A stretch of DNA of 53,268 nucleotides from Acidobacteriota bacterium (GTDB lineage: Bacteria; Acidobacteriota; Thermoanaerobaculia; Multivoradales; J023), in the NCBI GenBank assembly GCA_029263315.1, contig JAJCXR010000018.1, positions 1 to 53,268 of the forward strand, written 5' to 3'. The notes below the pieces were generated by a model, which was not told the DNA's origin, ran no database searches, and worked only from the letters and a program-made list of their open reading frames with translations. Within the stretch, counting starts at the first letter, position 1. Every line of letters begins with the position of its first letter. This document shows, in pieces, positions 7,750 through 15,544 of the stretch. Position numbers and translations under genes: made by a program.

Positions 7750-8665
7750 ACAGCTGCTGCTCATCGATCCAAGTCTGGCCGATGCCAAAACCACTGGCAG
7801 CGGCCAGCTTCCGAAAGTCCTCGACGCTGTACTTGTTGGAGTGCTCGGTGCAAATGGTCTCACCGGCGGCCAAGGAGAGGGTCGTATCTCCGACCTGGAC
7901 GGTTTGATCGCGCAGGCTTTCGAGGTGCATCTCGATGCGCTTGTCGTCGCGGTTGTAGATGGCGCGGTGGCGAAACTGCTCGAGGTCGAAGTCGGCCCCC
8001 AGCTCACGGTTGAGGCGGGTCAGCAGGTTCAGGTTGAAGGCTGCGGTGACACCCTTGGCATCGTCATAGGCCCGTTCGAGGATCGCCGGGTCCTTGTCGA
8101 GATCGGCGCCGATCAGCAGCGCGCCACCGGGGCCACAGGTTTCGGCGATGTGGCGCATGAAGACCTCGGCCGGGCCGCGGTCGAAGTTGCCGATCGTCGA
8201 GCCCGGAAAGTAGACCATCCTCCGCCGCCCGGGCCGTCGGGTCTCAGGGAGCTCGAAGTGGTGGGTATAGTCGGCGCACACCGGCGCCACCTCGAGATCC
8301 GGATGACCCTGCCGCAGACGTTGCGCGTAGTCCGCAAGCTGCTCACACGAGATGTCCACCGGCACATAGGCCACCGGCGTTTCCAGGGCTTCCAGCAGCA
8401 ACTCGGTCTTCTGGCCGCTGCCGCTGCCGTACTCGATCACCAGGCAATCCGGCCCCAGGGCGGCGGCCATCTCATCGATGTAGCGGTCCATGATGGCCAG
8501 CTCGGTACGGGTGACGTAGTACTCGTCGAGCTCGCAGATGTCCTCGAAGAGCTTGGCACCGACTTCGTCGTAAAACAGCTTGCAAGGCAAGGTCTTGGGC
8601 GACGATTGCAGGCCCGCGAGGACCTCCGCCAGCAGGGTTTCGGCTTCTGGGGTGAGATCAAGCAT
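7721..8665 (-). CDS. egtD: L-histidine N-alpha-methyltransferase
   Basis: 314 residues, close to the usual length of about 320. It transfers three methyl groups from S-adenosylmethionine to histidine to give hercynine, the first step of ergothioneine synthesis in the cytosol. Family motifs are in order: KTLPCKLFYDEVGAKLFE, EYYVTRTE (Tyr50), the SAM loop EYGSGSGQKT (79-87), PGSTIGNF with Asn160, and CTEHSNKYS with Glu274 and Ser276 at the histidine-binding positions. The ATG at 8665 has GGTGAG upstream; a GTG at 8677 overlapping the egtB stop as GTGA is the alternative. It is downstream of and translationally coupled to egtB. Its 3' end faces the second small CHAT-associated gene, and a decayed copy of its 3' end lies at 6896-6994. 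Confidence 0.93.
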   Translation of the reverse strand: MLDLTPEAETLLAEVLAGLQSSPKTLPCKLFYDEVGAKLFEDICELDEYYVTRTELAIMDRYIDEMAAALGPDCLVIEYGSGSGQKTELLLEALETPVAYVPVDISCEQLADYAQRLRQGHPDLEVAPVCADYTHHFELPETRRPGRRRMVYFPGSTIGNFDRGPAEVFMRHIAETCGPGGALLIGADLDKDPAILERAYDDAKGVTAAFNLNLLTRLNRELGADFDLEQFRHRAIYNRDDKRIEMHLESLRDQTVQVGDTTLSLAAGETICTEHSNKYSVEDFRKLAAASGFGIGQTWIDEQQLFSVHYLEVV

Positions 8666-8673
8666 CGTAACGC

Positions 8674-10080
8674 TCACCGTCCCATGCCGTCTTGGGCCAG
8701 ACGAATGCCGGAAAATTGCCAGCGGATGTGGGGTGGAAAAAAATTGCGGTAGGTGGAGCGAATGTGGGACCTGGGCGTCGCACAGGAACCTCCTCGGAGG
8801 ATCGTTTGGTTGTTCATGAATTTCGAGTTGTATTCCCCCAAGGGGCCGGCCGGTGGCCGATAGCCCGGGTATGAGGAATAGGCGCTGGCGGTCCATTCCC
8901 AGACGTCCCCCAGGAACTGTCCGTGGGTCGCCTCGGCGGCCAAGGGCCGAGGATGGTAGAAGCCGTCTTCCACGAAATTGGCGTCATCGGCGGTTTCGCC
9001 GACGGCGGCCCCCGGGCCCAACAACTGGGCGACGGCGACCTCCCACTCCGCTTCGCTGGGCAACCGGGCGCCCTTCCAGCGGGCAAAGGCGTCGGCTTCG
9101 TAGAGACTGACATGGCAGACCGGCTCTTCAGGGTGGATGGGCCGCAGACCGCCCAGGGTATGGGACTTCCACCCATCCTCCTCTTGCCGCCAGTAGAGGG
9201 GAGCCCGCCAGCCATGCTCCTGCACCGTCGCCCAACCGTCCGACAGCCAGAGCTCGTGACGCCCGTAGCCGTCATCGGCCATGAATTCGAGATACTCGCC
9301 GTTGGTGATCAGCCTGGAGGCGATGCGAAAGGCCTCGACGAAGACCCGGTGGCGGGGCCCTTCATTGTCATAGGCGAAGTTGCTGTCGGCGGCGTTGCTG
9401 TCGGCGGCGATGCTGTCGTCGGCGTTGCTGTCATCAAAGGAGCTTTCGACCGGCGTGCCGATCCAGTGCAAATTCTCCTCGAAGCCGTGCCAGGCCAACT
9501 CCGCAATCGCCTCCGACGGTGCGGCAGAGTACGGACGGTAGACGGGATGCAAGGGATTGAGGGAAAACATGTGCTTGAGGTCGGTGAGCATCAGCTCCTG
9601 GTGCTGCTGCTCATGGTTCAGACCCACCTCGAGCAGGGCTAAGATCTCGCCCTGCGGAGACTCTCCGAGGTCGGCCAACAGGGCTTGCATGTGCTGGTCC
9701 ACATGGTGTCGGTAGTCGATGACTTCCGCCACCGAAGGACGCGACAACAGGCCCCGTTGGGAGCGCGTGAATTGCTCACCGAGGGTGTTGTAGTAGGAAT
9801 TGAAGAGCACCTTGTATTGGGACTCCAGCGGCCGGTATCCCGGCAAGTGGGGCACCAGCAGCAGGGTCTCGAAGAACCAGGTGGTATGGGCCAAATGCCA
9901 CTTCGCGGGGCTGGCGTCCGGCATCGATTGCACGACGTAGTCTTCGGCGATGAGGGGGTCGCAGAGGGTCTCGGTCCAGGACCGGATGCTCTGATAGCGC
10001 TGCAACGGACGGCTTGCCGGGGAGTTGAGGCATCCGCCGTCCGCTTCGATGATCGCGGACCGGCTCGTTGGAGAGGTCAT
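8674..10080 (-). CDS. egtB: Hercynine oxygenase (ergothioneine sulfoxide synthase)
   Basis: 468 residues. This non-heme iron enzyme joins hercynine to cysteine or gamma-glutamylcysteine with O2. The N-terminal DinB-like helical domain carries WHLAHTTWFFE (His62/His65) and HEQQHQE (His156, His160), the iron-binding set. The C-terminal FGE-sulfatase-like domain has GDVWEWTASAY, ILRGGSCATP and the final GIRLA. The start at 10080 is supported by AAGGAA 6 bases upstream; a longer frame to 10131 lacks this. No egtA or egtC is nearby, which would fit a cysteine-using EgtB as described for the acidobacterium Chloracidobacterium, but the donor cannot be decided here. A 15-bp repeat inserts Asp/Ser/Ala/Asn-rich pentapeptides near residue 215. 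Confidence 0.92.
   Translation of the reverse strand: MTSPTSRSAIIEADGGCLNSPASRPLQRYQSIRSWTETLCDPLIAEDYVVQSMPDASPAKWHLAHTTWFFETLLLVPHLPGYRPLESQYKVLFNSYYNTLGEQFTRSQRGLLSRPSVAEVIDYRHHVDQHMQALLADLGESPQGEILALLEVGLNHEQQHQELMLTDLKHMFSLNPLHPVYRPYSAAPSEAIAELAWHGFEENLHWIGTPVESSFDDSNADDSIAADSNAADSNFAYDNEGPRHRVFVEAFRIASRLITNGEYLEFMADDGYGRHELWLSDGWATVQEHGWRAPLYWRQEEDGWKSHTLGGLRPIHPEEPVCHVSLYEADAFARWKGARLPSEAEWEVAVAQLLGPGAAVGETADDANFVEDGFYHPRPLAAEATHGQFLGDVWEWTASAYSSYPGYRPPAGPLGEYNSKFMNNQTILRGGSCATPRSHIRSTYRNFFPPHIRWQFSGIRLAQDGMGR
9379..9438. repeat. Minisatellite, 15 bp x 4, coding (egtB)
   Basis: GTTGCTGTCGGCGGC units (two exact, two diverged). On the coding strand they encode A-A-D-S-N-like pentapeptides between the DinB and FGE-sulfatase domains of EgtB. 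The insertion is in frame. Confidence 0.9.
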
Positions 10081-10324
10081 GACAGTTCCTTCGGTCAAGA
10101 ATGAATCTCGAGATGGCTGGGGAGATAGCAATCCGGCTCAGGTCGGTGAACGAGTTTTGCACTTTTGGAACGACCGCCGTCGAGCCAGGATGTCGAATGC
10201 TACCATTCCTGTGTCATCCTACAAGAGTGTGTGGAACCCAACCTCTGTTTTTTGTGAGCTGAAAATCCATGAAACCTGCTGAGAATCACCAGCCGCCAGC
10301 TGGCCGCCCGGGGAGCCCGGTGGA
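10081..10324. other. Divergent promoter region, egtBD / transporter operon
   Basis: 244 bases between two divergent operons; each must be transcribed from within it. I see no strong consensus promoter or clear operator palindrome, and no riboswitch-like fold that I can defend. Confidence 0.4.
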
Positions 10325-11716
10325 ATGAGCGGCACGCCAAGGACCCTCTGGCTGGGGCAGCATCATCGGTCGAAGCATCAGCTGCGGCTCTCCTACGGGC
10401 TCGACGAGCTGCACTTTGCTTCTTCCTACTGGTACGCCGATGTGGACTTTTTGGATCTCGAAAAGCGCCATGGGCGAGAGCTGCTGGAGAAGATCTACTT
10501 CTACATCACCGCCTTCGAGGCCAACAAACTATGCAGCTTGCGGCCGGATGTCCTCGATCTCGGACCCTACCGGCGCTTCCACACCGCCGCCTTTGCCGAC
10601 CTCTGGCGCACGGTGGCGCACCGGGTGTGGGGGCAGTGGCGCTACGAGCACGACGATCCGCACTACGCCGGTCCAGAGATCCTCGGAGATACCGTGACCT
10701 GCGACGTCGGCCCGCTGGCCGTCACGCCCGGGTCGGTGCAGACCCTGAGCTTCTGCGGTGGCGGCAAGGATAGCCTGGTCGCCCTGAGACTGTTGGAGGG
10801 CTCGGGCATCGCCTACGATTCCTTCGCCTACTCGAGCTCGATTTACGGCGCCTCCGAGCCCCAGCATGGGCTCATCGACGGACTGCTCAAGCATGCCTCG
10901 GCCCGCCACCACCGCCGCCTGTGGACCTATGACGATTTTCTCGACAGCCCGGTGGCGCGGTTGCATCCCGAGCTCGGCAGCCGCTATTTGCTGGCCGCCG
11001 AGACCCCGTCTTCGGTGTTTGCCGCCCTGCCCTTGGCTTTAACCCATGGCTATCGCAACCTGGTGGTGGGCCACGAGCACAGCGCCGATTTTTCCAACCT
11101 CACCTGGGAGCGCAGCGGCGAGGAGATCAATCACCAATGGGGAAAGTCCTTGCAGGCGGAGATCCTGTTGGCGGAGCAGGTGCGCCGGGAGCTGTTGTGC
11201 AACGTCGACTACTTCAGCCTGTTGAAACCGATTTACGACAGCTTGATTTTTGCCCTGTTGGCCGATGATCTGCCGGCGGTGGCTTCGACCCATTCTTGCA
11301 ATATCCAGAAACCCTGGTGTCGCCGTTGTCCGAAATGCGCCTATGTTTGGCTCGGCTACATGGCTTACCTGCCGGTGGCGGAGGTGTCGGCCATGTTCGG
11401 AGAGAATCTGCTGGATTTGCCGGAAAATCAGCTGGCCTTTCGTCGCATGTTGGGGCTGGAAGAGCACACCCCCTTCGAGTGCATCGGCACGGTGGGGGAG
11501 AGCCGCCTGGCCTTCGAGCTTTGTCGTCGCAAGGGGCTGAAGGGCAAGGCGATGGACGTCTTCGAGGCGGAGGTGCCGGCGGTGGACGTGGCGGCGTCCC
11601 TCGAACGCTATCTACAGATCGGCTCAAGCCATGCCATCCCGCCGTCGATCTTCGCTCCGGTGCGCCGTCTGATGGAAGCCGGGGTCGCCAGGGCGCGCCG
11701 GGAGCTGCCTTGCTGA
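10325..11716 (+). CDS. PP-loop ATP-pyrophosphatase-type enzyme, MurL-like
   Basis: 463 residues. The motif SFCGGGKDS (142-150) is a variant of the SGGxDS pyrophosphate loop of N-type ATP pyrophosphatases. Further on are WERSGEEINHQWGKS, a Cys cluster W-C-x2-C-x2-C (Cys332, 335, 338) and LEEHTPFECIG. This arrangement resembles MurL, the ATP-dependent UDP-MurNAc-L-Ala-L-Glu epimerase of Xanthomonas, as I remember it; no alignment could be run. No murD2 partner lies nearby. Instead the gene overlaps an ABC ATPase gene by 7 bases and heads a three-gene operon divergent from egtBD. Its substrate here may be different, perhaps linked to the compound moved by the transporter. Cytosolic. Confidence 0.6.
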   Translation: MSGTPRTLWLGQHHRSKHQLRLSYGLDELHFASSYWYADVDFLDLEKRHGRELLEKIYFYITAFEANKLCSLRPDVLDLGPYRRFHTAAFADLWRTVAHRVWGQWRYEHDDPHYAGPEILGDTVTCDVGPLAVTPGSVQTLSFCGGGKDSLVALRLLEGSGIAYDSFAYSSSIYGASEPQHGLIDGLLKHASARHHRRLWTYDDFLDSPVARLHPELGSRYLLAAETPSSVFAALPLALTHGYRNLVVGHEHSADFSNLTWERSGEEINHQWGKSLQAEILLAEQVRRELLCNVDYFSLLKPIYDSLIFALLADDLPAVASTHSCNIQKPWCRRCPKCAYVWLGYMAYLPVAEVSAMFGENLLDLPENQLAFRRMLGLEEHTPFECIGTVGESRLAFELCRRKGLKGKAMDVFEAEVPAVDVAASLERYLQIGSSHAIPPSIFAPVRRLMEAGVARARRELPC

Positions 11717-12444
11717 CGCTGCGGGGCATCCACAAGCGCTTTGCCGACACCGTCGCCCTGGCGGGGGTAGATCTCGACATCGCCGGCGGTGAGACGGTGG
11801 TGCTGATCGGCCCCAGTGGCTGCGGCAAGTCGACCTTGCTGCGTTTGATGATCGGCCTCATCACCCCCGACAGCGGTAGCGTGCACTTTGACGGCCAGCC
11901 TCTGCAGCCGTCGAACATCCTGGCCCTGCGTCGCCGCATGGGATACGTCATCCAGTCGGGAGGCCTCTTTCCCCATTTGACGGCCCGAGCCAACGTGGCC
12001 TTGCAAGCGCGCTTCGTCGGGCTGGAGGATGATCCCATCGAGCGACGGATCGACGAGCTGCTGGAGCTCACTCACCTGCCGCAGGATATCCTCGAGCGCT
12101 ATCCGGTGCAGCTCTCCGGCGGCCAGCGCCAGCGCGTCAGCCTGATGCGAGCCTTGATGCTCGATCCCGATGTGCTGCTGCTCGACGAGCCCCTGGGGGC
12201 CCTCGACCCAATGATCCGAGCCGACCTACAGCGGGATCTGCGCGCCATCTTTCGGCGCCTGGGCAAGACGGTGGTTCTGGTGACCCACGATTTGGCCGAA
12301 GCGCGTTATTTCAGCCAACGTCTGGTGCTCTTGAACGCCGGCCGCATCGTCCAGCAGGGTTCCTACCACCAGTTGTTGCAGAGCCCCGACGACGACTTCG
12401 TGGGTCGTTTTGTCAGCGCCCAGCGGCAGGAGGAAGCGCTTTGA
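11710..12444 (+). CDS. ABC transporter ATPase, osmoprotectant/ergothioneine type
   Basis: 244 residues. It hydrolyses ATP to drive the membrane protein encoded next. It has Walker A GPSGCGKST, Q-loop VIQSGGLFPHLT, signature LSGGQRQRVS, Walker B VLLLDEPLGALD and switch VTHD, all intact. The C-terminal regulatory CBS domains of OpuCA/ProV are absent, so the protein is the short form. The start is TTG at 11710, inside the 3' end of the PP-loop gene (7-base overlap) with GGGAG 6 bases before it; the frame is open further upstream but that part is a shadow. A TTGA overlap joins it to the next gene, indicating translational coupling. Confidence 0.88.
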   Translation: MLTLRGIHKRFADTVALAGVDLDIAGGETVVLIGPSGCGKSTLLRLMIGLITPDSGSVHFDGQPLQPSNILALRRRMGYVIQSGGLFPHLTARANVALQARFVGLEDDPIERRIDELLELTHLPQDILERYPVQLSGGQRQRVSLMRALMLDPDVLLLDEPLGALDPMIRADLQRDLRAIFRRLGKTVVLVTHDLAEARYFSQRLVLLNAGRIVQQGSYHQLLQSPDDDFVGRFVSAQRQEEAL

Positions 12445-14027
12445 GACGGCGACGGTGTGGCGGCTTGCCGCGGCCAGCCCTGGTCGCCATGCGGGTGCTC
12501 TTGCTGCCGCTGATGTCACTTTGGGCCCTACCGTGTGCGGCGGATGAAGCCCCACCACGATCGCAGCAAGACCGAACGCAGCAAGACCGAACGCAGCAAG
12601 GCCGGACGCCGCAAGAACGGACGCTGCAGGTCGGTTCCAAGAAGTTTACCGAGTCGGTGATCTTGGGGGAGCTGATCTCCCACCTGCTGGCCGACAACGG
12701 CTTCGAGGCGGCCCATCGCCAGGAGCTGGGGGGGACTCGCCTGCTGTGGAATGCCCTGTTGGCGGGGGAAATCGATATCTACGCCGAATATACCGGCACC
12801 CTGCGGCAGGAGATCTTCGCCGATCTCGAGCTGGACGACGCCGCCGACCTGGCGGCGGCCCTGGCGGCGGAGGGTATTGGCACCACCGGGCCCTTGGGTT
12901 TCAACAATACCTACGCCCTCGGCATGGACGAAGACTTCGCGCACTCCATCGGGGTGCGCAAGATCTCCGACCTGCGCCGGTATCCGGACCTGGTCTTCGG
13001 TTTCAACAACGAATTCCTCGACCGCGGCGACGGCTGGCCGAGCCTCAGCGCCCACTATGGCCTGCCGCAGAAGAACATCCGCGGCCTCGACCACGACCTC
13101 GCCTATCCCGCCTTGGTGTCCGGTGCCATCCGCGCCACCGACCTCTATTCCACCGACGCCGAGATCGCCTTCTACGGTCTGCGCACCCTGGAGGATGACC
13201 TGGGGCATTTCCCCGATTACCAGGCCCTCATTCTCTATCGGCAAGATCTGCCCGCTAAGGCCGTCTCGGCCTTGCGAGCCCTCGAAGGCCAGATCGACGA
13301 TGCCGCCATGGTGGCGATGAACGCCCGCGCCAAGCTCGATCGGGTGGCGGAGAGCCAGGTGGCCGCCGACTTCCTGCGCCAAACCCTGCAAGTGGAGGTG
13401 GAAGTGCAGGTCGAAAGCCGCTGGCAGCGCCTGGCGCGTCATACCCGGGAGCATTTGATGTTGGTGGGCCTGTCGCTGTTGGCTGCGCTGCTCTTGGCCA
13501 TTCCCTGTGGCGTCCTGGCGGCCAAGCTGCCACGGCTGGGGCAAGTGCTGCTGGCCGGCGTGGGCATCCTGCAGACCATCCCCTCCCTGGCTCTCCTGGT
13601 CTTCATGATCCCCTTCTTCGGCATCGGCGCCCCGCCCGCTTTGGTGGCCCTCTTCCTCTACAGCCTGCTGCCCATTGTGCGCAATACCCACGCCGGGCTG
13701 CACGGTATCGCGCCGGAAATCCGTGAGTCCGCCGCCGCCTTGGGGCTCTCCCCCTGGGTGCGCTTGCGGCGGGTCGAGCTACCTTTGGCGTCGCGGTCCA
13801 TCTTGGCGGGCATCAAGACCTCGGCGGTGATCAACATCGGCACCGCGACCCTCGGTGCCCTGGTGGGGGCCGGGGGTTACGGTCAGCCCATCCTCACCGG
13901 CATCCGTTTGGACGATGTCGGACTGATCCTCGAAGGGGCGGTGCCGGCGGCCCTCCTGGCCCTGTTGGTGCAAGGTCTCTTCGAAGTGGCGGAGAAAGTG
14001 GTGGTGCCGAAGGGTTTGCGGCTGTAG
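12441..14027 (+). CDS. Fused substrate-binding/permease protein of a quaternary-amine-type ABC transporter
   Basis: 528 residues from a TTG start at 12441 that overlaps the preceding stop and follows AGGAGG by 6 bases; ATG 12489 is an alternative. Order: signal/anchor segment (about 17-34), a Gln/Arg/Thr-rich 15-bp-repeat linker (41-60), an OpuAC-type substrate-binding domain (about 62-325; VGSKKFTESVILGELI, DIYAEYTGT), then a permease domain with about five or six membrane helices (about 335-520) and the ABC-coupling EAA-like loop (IRESAAALGLSPW). Family members import glycine betaine, choline, carnitine or ergothioneine. Beside egtBD an ergothioneine-type ligand (as for EgtUV) is attractive. 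The domain order here, binding domain first, is the reverse of EgtU and OpuABC, where the permease comes first. Confidence 0.85.
   Translation: MRRRRCGGLPRPALVAMRVLLLPLMSLWALPCAADEAPPRSQQDRTQQDRTQQGRTPQERTLQVGSKKFTESVILGELISHLLADNGFEAAHRQELGGTRLLWNALLAGEIDIYAEYTGTLRQEIFADLELDDAADLAAALAAEGIGTTGPLGFNNTYALGMDEDFAHSIGVRKISDLRRYPDLVFGFNNEFLDRGDGWPSLSAHYGLPQKNIRGLDHDLAYPALVSGAIRATDLYSTDAEIAFYGLRTLEDDLGHFPDYQALILYRQDLPAKAVSALRALEGQIDDAAMVAMNARAKLDRVAESQVAADFLRQTLQVEVEVQVESRWQRLARHTREHLMLVGLSLLAALLLAIPCGVLAAKLPRLGQVLLAGVGILQTIPSLALLVFMIPFFGIGAPPALVALFLYSLLPIVRNTHAGLHGIAPEIRESAAALGLSPWVRLRRVELPLASRSILAGIKTSAVINIGTATLGALVGAGGYGQPILTGIRLDDVGLILEGAVPAALLALLVQGLFEVAEKVVVPKGLRL
12562..12621. repeat. Minisatellite, 15 bp x 4, coding (transporter)
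   Basis: CGCAGCAAGACCGAA twice, then two diverged copies. It encodes Q-Q-D-R-T-like pentapeptides between the signal/anchor segment and the binding domain. Confidence 0.9.
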
Positions 14028-14071
14028 GCGGCGGGCGGTCTTCAGTTGTCGGGGGCCGGGCGTAAGGGAAC

Positions 14072-15544
14072 CTACTGAGCCTTCGACCCCGGGTCGCTTC
14101 CGGAGCTGCCGGCTTTCGTTTGTGCGGGGCTTGGTGGCCGCATCAAGCGGTAGACCATCGAGGCGATGGCCAGCGCCGAGCCGATGAGCACGAGCCACAG
14201 GACACGGCCCGACCAGCGCTCCCCTAAGCTGGCCTGGGTCGCGGCGTCGCCGGAGACGATCACCGGCCTGCCCAAGGTGGCTTCCGTGGGCTGCCACTCG
14301 GGGCCGTACTTGGTGCGCATCGGCGCCAGCAAGGCGGCCAGCGGCATGGTCTCCCGCCGTGCGTGGGTGCTGCCGGCGGCGATGACGTAGGGGGCGGCTC
14401 CTCGGGTCAGCAGCAACCAACGCTCGGGTCGATACGAGAGCTCCAGGGTCGGCGCCTCGGCCAAGTCCCTATCCACCTCGACGCGCCATTGGCGATCGCG
14501 ATGTCCGCTCAGGTGCAGGGGATCAATGTGCAGGGGAGCAATGTGCAGGGGATCAAGGCGCAGGGGAGCAAGGCGCAGGGGCTCATTATCCAGCTCGACT
14601 CCCTCGGCCCGCAGCCGGAAGGCGGTCAGCCGTCCCCGCGGTCGCCAGGTCTGCCGTTCGCTCTCGCGGCTCGACAGGCTGGCGACGACGACCGTATTGT
14701 CCTCAGCCCAACGCAGATTGAGCTTTTCGGCAGCAATGCGCGTTGGCAGCTGGTAGATGAAGACCCGCCCGTCGCGGGACACCAACTCGGCGACGGAGCT
14801 GAGCTCCGGCGGTCGCGGATCGACGGTGGCGGCGGACCGCGCTTGCACCCGCAGGCCCACCAGGGGCAGGGGAGCCTCGACCTCCAGTCGACGCAATCGC
14901 AGGTAGCGCTCCGTGGGCCCGGGCAACTCGATGCGTCGGCGCTCCAGGAGCTCCTCACCCCGTTGCAGGCGCAGGAGGCTAGCGCCGGCCGCGAGGTTTC
15001 GCCAGGTCTCCAGATCGTGGCTGGCGTCGATGCGCAGCCGAGCGCTGAAATCGACGACCTGTGGGTCGATCTCAAATTCCAAGGCTTGGAGATGCAGTCC
15101 GGCCGCACGGTCGATGCCCGTGTCGACGAGCACCTCGCCACCGTCGGCACGTGTCGGCGAGCCTCCGACCTGGGCCCGCAGGCTGAGACTGCCGTCGTCG
15201 GCCCGTCGAATCCGCACCGACAAAGCGTCGCCTTGATCGGCCTCGGAGGACGGCAGGGCAAACCAGAGGGCGTCGCTCCAGCGGGCCTCCGGTTCCTTCC
15301 AGACCGAGGCCAGCGGTTCGAATCCCAGGGCCTCCCCGGCTCCGTTGAAGGCCGCCAGATCACTCAAATCCGGATGCTCGATTTGGCCATAGAGCTCCGG
15401 TGTCAAAGTCACGGCATAGATGCCCGCCTCGTCGCCTTGCACCGGCCAATGACGAGCGTAGGCCTCGGGCTGGGCGGTGAGGGGTGGTGCGGTGATCAGG
15501 CAAAGTACCAGCCCGGAAAAAGGAACGGCGACACAGGAACGCAT
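14072..15544 (-). CDS. DUF3999 family membrane-anchored protein
   Basis: 490 residues. A signal peptide (about 1-24), a large periplasmic region rich in beta strands, and one C-terminal membrane helix (about 447-467, VLWLVLIGSALAIASMVY) with a short cytosolic Ser/Gly tail. Architecture, length and position behind a DUF2339 gene match the DUF3999 family, which has no known function but regularly accompanies DUF2339 proteins in envelope gene pairs. ATG at 15544 shares one base with the upstream stop (TGATG), so translation is coupled. A 15-bp repeat near residue 325 encodes alternating L-R-L-A-P/L-H-I-D-P units. The frame is open further upstream, but that is inside the previous gene. Confidence 0.8.
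   Translation of the reverse strand: MRSCVAVPFSGLVLCLITAPPLTAQPEAYARHWPVQGDEAGIYAVTLTPELYGQIEHPDLSDLAAFNGAGEALGFEPLASVWKEPEARWSDALWFALPSSEADQGDALSVRIRRADDGSLSLRAQVGGSPTRADGGEVLVDTGIDRAAGLHLQALEFEIDPQVVDFSARLRIDASHDLETWRNLAAGASLLRLQRGEELLERRRIELPGPTERYLRLRRLEVEAPLPLVGLRVQARSAATVDPRPPELSSVAELVSRDGRVFIYQLPTRIAAEKLNLRWAEDNTVVVASLSSRESERQTWRPRGRLTAFRLRAEGVELDNEPLRLAPLRLDPLHIAPLHIDPLHLSGHRDRQWRVEVDRDLAEAPTLELSYRPERWLLLTRGAAPYVIAAGSTHARRETMPLAALLAPMRTKYGPEWQPTEATLGRPVIVSGDAATQASLGERWSGRVLWLVLIGSALAIASMVYRLMRPPSPAQTKAGSSGSDPGSKAQ
14521..14580. repeat. Minisatellite, 15 bp x 4, coding (DUF3999 gene)
   Basis: Units alternate between GATCAA and GAGCAA starts and between TGTG and GGCG centres, so a 30-bp higher-order period overlies the 15-bp one. 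This suggests stepwise duplication. It encodes (L/H)-(R/I)-L-(A/D)-P pentapeptides. Confidence 0.9.

Noticed and set aside
9379..9438. Short tandem arrays considered as CRISPR
   Set aside because: Units are 9-18 bp, directly abutting without spacers and mostly in coding frames; no cas genes are present.
11296..11709. N-terminal extension of the ABC ATPase
   Set aside because: It is a shadow frame inside the PP-loop gene; the ATPase fold begins at the TTG at 11710.
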